Below, one piece after another: positions 60,834-64,000 of a stretch of DNA of 64,000 nucleotides (position 1 is the first letter of the stretch; every line of letters begins with the position of its first letter). The notes under the pieces are model-generated. The model saw only the letters and a program-made list of their open reading frames with translations, ran no database searches and had not been told where the DNA came from. This DNA comes from GWF2-38-69 sp965228125 (GTDB lineage Bacteria > Verrucomicrobiota > Lentisphaeria > Victivallales > GWF2-38-69), in contig OZ245791.1 of assembly GCA_965228125.1 (NCBI GenBank), positions 2,046,001-2,110,000 of the forward strand, in the 5' to 3' direction. A program made the translations under genes and the position numbers.

Positions 60834-61631
60834 TTATATCTTTTTAACTCTTTGCCATAGTGACTCGAGTTCTTCTAATGAGTAATCGCTAAAGGTATTA
60901 TTGGCAGAGCTTATTATTTTTTCTAACTCTTTAAACCTTAATGTGAATTTATTTGTACTGGAGTGCAGTATATTCTCTGCCGAGTTAAAGTTTTTGAATC
61001 TGCACAGGTTCACTATGGAAAACAGTACATCTCCCAGTTCTTCTTCTACATTTGAAGGGTTTCCAAGCTCTATAGCTGAACGCAGTTCCTTAAGTTCTTC
61101 TTCAATCTTGTCTAATACTCCATCGTGGTGCTGCCAGTCGAATCCTACTTCTGAGGCTTTTTTCTGAACCATTTCGGCTCTGGCTAAGGCTGGCATATTT
61201 CTGGGGATTTTATCCAAGATAGAATTGTGTTGTCTGGATTTATTCTTTGATCTCTCTTCGGCTTTTATTTCCTGCCATAGTTTTATCACATCATCAGAGT
61301 TATTAAGTTTTGGGTTATTTCCAAATATATGGGGATGCCTGCGCTCCATCTTGTCAGAAATTTCATTAACTACATCTTCGAAGGTGAATTTGCCGTTTTC
61401 CTCAGCCAGAATAGAGTGAAATACTACATGCATCAGTACATCGCCGAGCTCTTCCTTAATGTTAGGGATATCGTTCATATCTATGGCATCAAGCAGTTCT
61501 GCAGTTTCCTCAATGAGCATGGGTTTTAGGGATTCGTGCGTTTGCTTCCTATCCCATGGGCAGCCTTCGGGCGAACGAAGATGCCTTACAATATCAACAA
61601 GCCTTCCGATGTTTTCTTTAGAGCGAACCAT
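60834..61631 (-). CDS. mazG: Nucleoside triphosphate pyrophosphohydrolase MazG
   Basis: MazG hydrolyses NTPs to NMP and pyrophosphate. The 265-residue protein has two MazG domains: CPWDRKQTHESLKPMLIEET with ELGDVLMHVVFHS, then VGFDWQHHDGVLDKIEEELK with ELGDVLFSIVNL. The repeated EExxE and ExxD motifs bind Mg. It precedes cimA by about 30 bases on the same strand. The 168 bases upstream hold no gene and no recognised riboswitch. Confidence 0.95.
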   Translation of the reverse strand: MVRSKENIGRLVDIVRHLRSPEGCPWDRKQTHESLKPMLIEETAELLDAIDMNDIPNIKEELGDVLMHVVFHSILAEENGKFTFEDVVNEISDKMERRHPHIFGNNPKLNNSDDVIKLWQEIKAEERSKNKSRQHNSILDKIPRNMPALARAEMVQKKASEVGFDWQHHDGVLDKIEEELKELRSAIELGNPSNVEEELGDVLFSIVNLCRFKNFNSAENILHSSTNKFTLRFKELEKIISSANNTFSDYSLEELESLWQRVKKI

Positions 61632-61799
61632 GATTATTTATGATAACTGTTTAAAATAAAAAATAAACTCTGTTTAATTATACTTAATGCACATCCAAAA
61701 GCTTTCAAAAAAAACAGAAATAATTTTTATTTTAAACTCTATAGCTATATTAGCCCAGAGTTATTTAATTTTCCTTTAAACACAAAGCGGAGCCAATTT

Positions 61800-62264
61800 A
61801 TGTATAGAATATGCAAAACCCTATGGATTGAGACAGGGCACTTTCTTTCAAACGAGACAAATAGCGGCAACTGCAAAGTCCCACATGGGCATAGCAGAAA
61901 AATAGAGATAATCCTTGCTGCGAAAAAACTTGATGAATGCGATATGGTCTGCGACTTTCAAATTATAAAGACTGGATTTGGCTCGTTTATAGATTCATTT
62001 GACCATGCTATGATGATAAATAAAAACTCCAAACATTACGCTTACTTCAGAGATAATTTTGATAGGGTAATACCATTTGATAATGATCCTACATCTGAAA
62101 CCATAGCAGAATATTTTTTTAGACACATTGATAAAGAATTAAAGAGTAAAAAAAATTATTCCAACAAAGATGGGCAAGAGTACAAAATAAGTGATTATGT
62201 CTATCTGGAAAGAGTAAGGATCTGGGAGACTTCTACTTGTTGGGCTGAATATTCTGCCGATTGA
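61800..62264 (+). CDS. queD: 6-pyruvoyl-tetrahydropterin synthase / QueD family
   Basis: A 154-residue PTPS-fold protein. The zinc histidines and catalytic cysteine are in GNCKVPHGHS, with GHF near residue 14 giving the third zinc histidine; DFQIIKTGFGSFIDSFDHAM and PTSETIAEYFF follow, and VRIWETSTCWAEY carries the final Glu. QueD makes 6-carboxytetrahydropterin for queuosine; other family members make tetrahydrobiopterin. No queC, queE or queF is next to it, so the pathway is inferred from family only. Confidence 0.85.
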   Translation: MYRICKTLWIETGHFLSNETNSGNCKVPHGHSRKIEIILAAKKLDECDMVCDFQIIKTGFGSFIDSFDHAMMINKNSKHYAYFRDNFDRVIPFDNDPTSETIAEYFFRHIDKELKSKKNYSNKDGQEYKISDYVYLERVRIWETSTCWAEYSAD

Positions 62265-62272
62265 GTTAAAAT

Positions 62273-63169
62273 ATGATCCAAACTTCCGATAAAGCTTTCA
62301 AAAAGAGCATCGTCTTTGGTGTTATTGTGCTTCTTGCCACTTCTTTTTTATGGGGAACAACCTTTGTTTCAGGCAGGGTTCTTGTCAGTGAACTTTCTGT
62401 TAGCTCTATATTGTTTTACAGAGTCGTTATTAGTTGTCTTGTTGCTGCTTTGTTTTTTTTTAAAATTCTTAGGACTGAGTTGGGAAAGGCTTTAAAAAGC
62501 AAGGAAATGGCTTTGTTTTCGATAGTCGGAGCTTTGGCCACAATTATCCAAACTGAAGCGTTGAAATTTTCTTCAGCTTCGAACGTGGCTTTTTTATCAG
62601 CGATGTTTGTAGTATTTGTTCCTATTATCGACTATGTATTTTATGGTAAGAAGCTTAAAAATATATTTTACTTTGCGGTATTACTGTCGGTAGCCGGGAT
62701 ATATCTTATTTCATATGGTTTTAGTGTTCCGAAAGGTTTGAGTTTGGGAAACCTTTTTGCTTTATTGAGTGCTGTGGGTTATGCGTATTATTTCATACTT
62801 CTGGAAAAAATTCCCAAAGAGTTCTCAAGTTCGACAATAGTTTTTCATTTTTTTATGACAATGGGAATAATGTGTTTTCTTTTTTGTTTATTCATAGGCG
62901 GATTTGGAACGATAAGGACAATATGCAAGCCGATAGTCTTTCTCAACATTCTGAGTCTGGCGCTCATAGGAGGAATAATACCCTATATGCTTATGGTCGT
63001 AGGACAGAAAGTTATAGCGCCGCATTTTGCGACTCTGATTTATAATTTTGAACCGGTTTTTGCTACTATATTAGCATATACTCTTCTAAATGAATCTTTC
63101 CATACATCAGCGATTCTTGGATGTATAGCCATCTTTGCATCGCTGACAATAGGAGCAAAAACCAGGTAG
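62273..63169 (+). CDS. EamA-family (DMT superfamily) transporter
   Basis: A 298-residue protein with ten hydrophobic segments in two EamA repeats. The first repeat has LLATSFLWGTTFVSGRVLV and the first-half end YGKKLKNIFYFAVLLSVAGIYL; the second has YILLEKIPKEF-like helices and closes FEPVFATILAYTLLNESFH. Substrate unknown; EamA members export amino acids, nucleotides or other metabolites. It starts eight bases after the queD-like stop, probably in the same transcript. Confidence 0.85.
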   Translation: MIQTSDKAFKKSIVFGVIVLLATSFLWGTTFVSGRVLVSELSVSSILFYRVVISCLVAALFFFKILRTELGKALKSKEMALFSIVGALATIIQTEALKFSSASNVAFLSAMFVVFVPIIDYVFYGKKLKNIFYFAVLLSVAGIYLISYGFSVPKGLSLGNLFALLSAVGYAYYFILLEKIPKEFSSSTIVFHFFMTMGIMCFLFCLFIGGFGTIRTICKPIVFLNILSLALIGGIIPYMLMVVGQKVIAPHFATLIYNFEPVFATILAYTLLNESFHTSAILGCIAIFASLTIGAKTR

Positions 63170-63184
63170 TGCCGTTTTGCCAGA

Positions 63185-64000
63185 CTATTTGATGTTTTTT
63201 AAGAGTAAACAGATAAAACTAAAGAAATTTTCTACAGATTTTATCTCGACTCTCTCGCTGATAGAGTGAGCGTCCTTGATTGTAGGTCCGAATGAAACCA
63301 TATCCATTTTGGGATAGACAGCTCCGATAAGCCCACATTCTAACCCTGCGTGAATAGCCGTAACGAATGCGTCATAATTAAAGAGTTCTTTGTGTGTATC
63401 TTTGACTATCTGAAGCAATGGCGAATTTACATTCGGTTTCCATCCTGTGTATGCACCATCAATAATAATCTTGTCTGCATTTGCGAGTTTAAAAACTGAT
63501 TCAATCATTGAAGAAGTCAGATCTCTTGCTGTATCAATGGAACTTCTCTGGAGGCATTTAATTTGGATGTCAGACTCCGTGGTTTTGATGATTCCCATGT
63601 TAGTGGAAGTCTCTACTATCGGGAGGTTATCATCCATTCTGATTACGCCATCAATGCAAGCGTGAACAGCATTGATTAAGTTTGAGCTGACGTTCTTCTC
63701 TAACGCGAATGAAGGAAGCTTATCGTTTTCTATAGATATTGTCATTTTGGGTGCTGCAAATTTATATTCGGCTTTAATTGCCGCGATTTGAGCATTGACT
63801 TGATCTTTAAACGCTGAATCATCTTTTTCATTAACTACTACTACAGCATAAGCTTTGGAAGGAATTACATTGCGTAATGTCCCGCCATTTATTTCACACA
63901 GAGTTAAGTCAGCGACTGCTTTTGTCTCGTATAGTACTCTGGCTAGCATTTTGATCGCATTACCCCTGCATTCATGGATATTCCCGCCGGAATGTCCGCC
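63185..64000 (-). CDS. pepD: Aminoacyl-histidine dipeptidase PepD (M20), C-terminal part
   Basis: The frame is open through the right window edge, so the N terminus and the metal-binding domain are cut off. Visible first is GGHSGGNIHECRGNAIKMLA, the PepD/M20C signature at the start of the lid domain. Later, THKELFNYDAFVTAIHAGLE and CGLIGAVYPKMDMVSFGPTI match the second half of the catalytic domain, with HAGLECG carrying a metal-linked glutamate. It should be a cytosolic Zn/Co dipeptidase. It meets the EamA gene tail to tail. Confidence 0.9.
   Translation of the reverse strand, partial: GGHSGGNIHECRGNAIKMLARVLYETKAVADLTLCEINGGTLRNVIPSKAYAVVVVNEKDDSAFKDQVNAQIAAIKAEYKFAAPKMTISIENDKLPSFALEKNVSSNLINAVHACIDGVIRMDDNLPIVETSTNMGIIKTTESDIQIKCLQRSSIDTARDLTSSMIESVFKLANADKIIIDGAYTGWKPNVNSPLLQIVKDTHKELFNYDAFVTAIHAGLECGLIGAVYPKMDMVSFGPTIKDAHSISERVEIKSVENFFSFICLLLKNIK

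Noticed and set aside
61632..61799. PreQ1 riboswitch before the queD-like gene
   Set aside because: I could not find the short conserved hairpin and A-rich tail of preQ1 aptamers; the spacer is plain AT-rich sequence.

Overview
This window is chromosomal sequence from a Gram-negative, LPS-making bacterium of low to moderate G+C (judged by eye). LpxB, a WaaG-type and a heptosyltransferase-type glycosyltransferase, SppA and several lipoproteins show the outer membrane. CimA, the NifU-like/GGGtGRT pair and the xylose genes suit an anaerobic sugar fermenter. The phylum cannot be fixed from this sequence. Nothing looks like a phage or plasmid; one complete insertion sequence is present.

Layout. 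1-8.4 kb: end of sppA, lpxB, then on the minus strand a full biotin operon (bioF, a BioH-like esterase, bioC, a fused bioD-bioA, bioB) running into argC. 8.5-13.5 kb: rplM-rpsI with a clear terminator, a DnaQ-like exonuclease, a MurC-like ligase, an SLC13-type transporter bracketed by imperfect direct repeats, and pcm. 13.5-17.9 kb: xylA and xylB split by an IS5-group element. 18.0-19.7 kb: a plus-strand trio (pentapeptide repeat, GNAT, VOC). 19.7-49.8 kb: a large surface-polysaccharide region. 50.1-51.9 kb: NifU-like scaffold plus GGGtGRT protein with promoter and terminator. 52-61.6 kb: minus-strand housekeeping genes (parvulin PPIase, lipoprotein, fabH, plsX, rpmF, DUF177, coaD, rsmD, a dead ABC ATPase, DUF721, cimA, mazG). 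61.8-64 kb: queD-like gene, EamA transporter, and a pepD-type dipeptidase cut by the window end.

The polysaccharide region is the most interesting part. RfbF, RfbG, RfbH and an RfbI-like reductase (45-49.5 kb) should make a CDP-4-keto-3,6-dideoxyhexose. Just downstream on the same strand a tightly overlapped set encodes GtrA, a ThDP enzyme of the acetolactate-synthase/YerE type, an acylating acetaldehyde dehydrogenase, a 4-hydroxy-2-oxovalerate aldolase and a short-chain dehydrogenase. No aromatic-catabolism genes are nearby, so I infer that this set builds a carbon branch on the CDP-ketosugar, possibly longer than the two-carbon branch of yersiniose. An RmlC-like epimerase and an RfbJ-like reductase could give an ascarylose/abequose-type alternative product. 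Wzx, Gmd, many GT2 enzymes and three large membrane glycosyltransferase-like proteins complete the region.

The same region carries degenerate short repeats of the TTCGTGATTCGTGG type. They lie between genes, form start- or stop-proximal codons of several genes, sit inside one dehydrogenase gene, and accompany one intact and one truncated four-helix-bundle (23S rRNA intervening-sequence-type) gene. Remnants of an Alg14-like gene, a nucleotide-sugar dehydrogenase and an Opp-type ATPase show ongoing gene decay.
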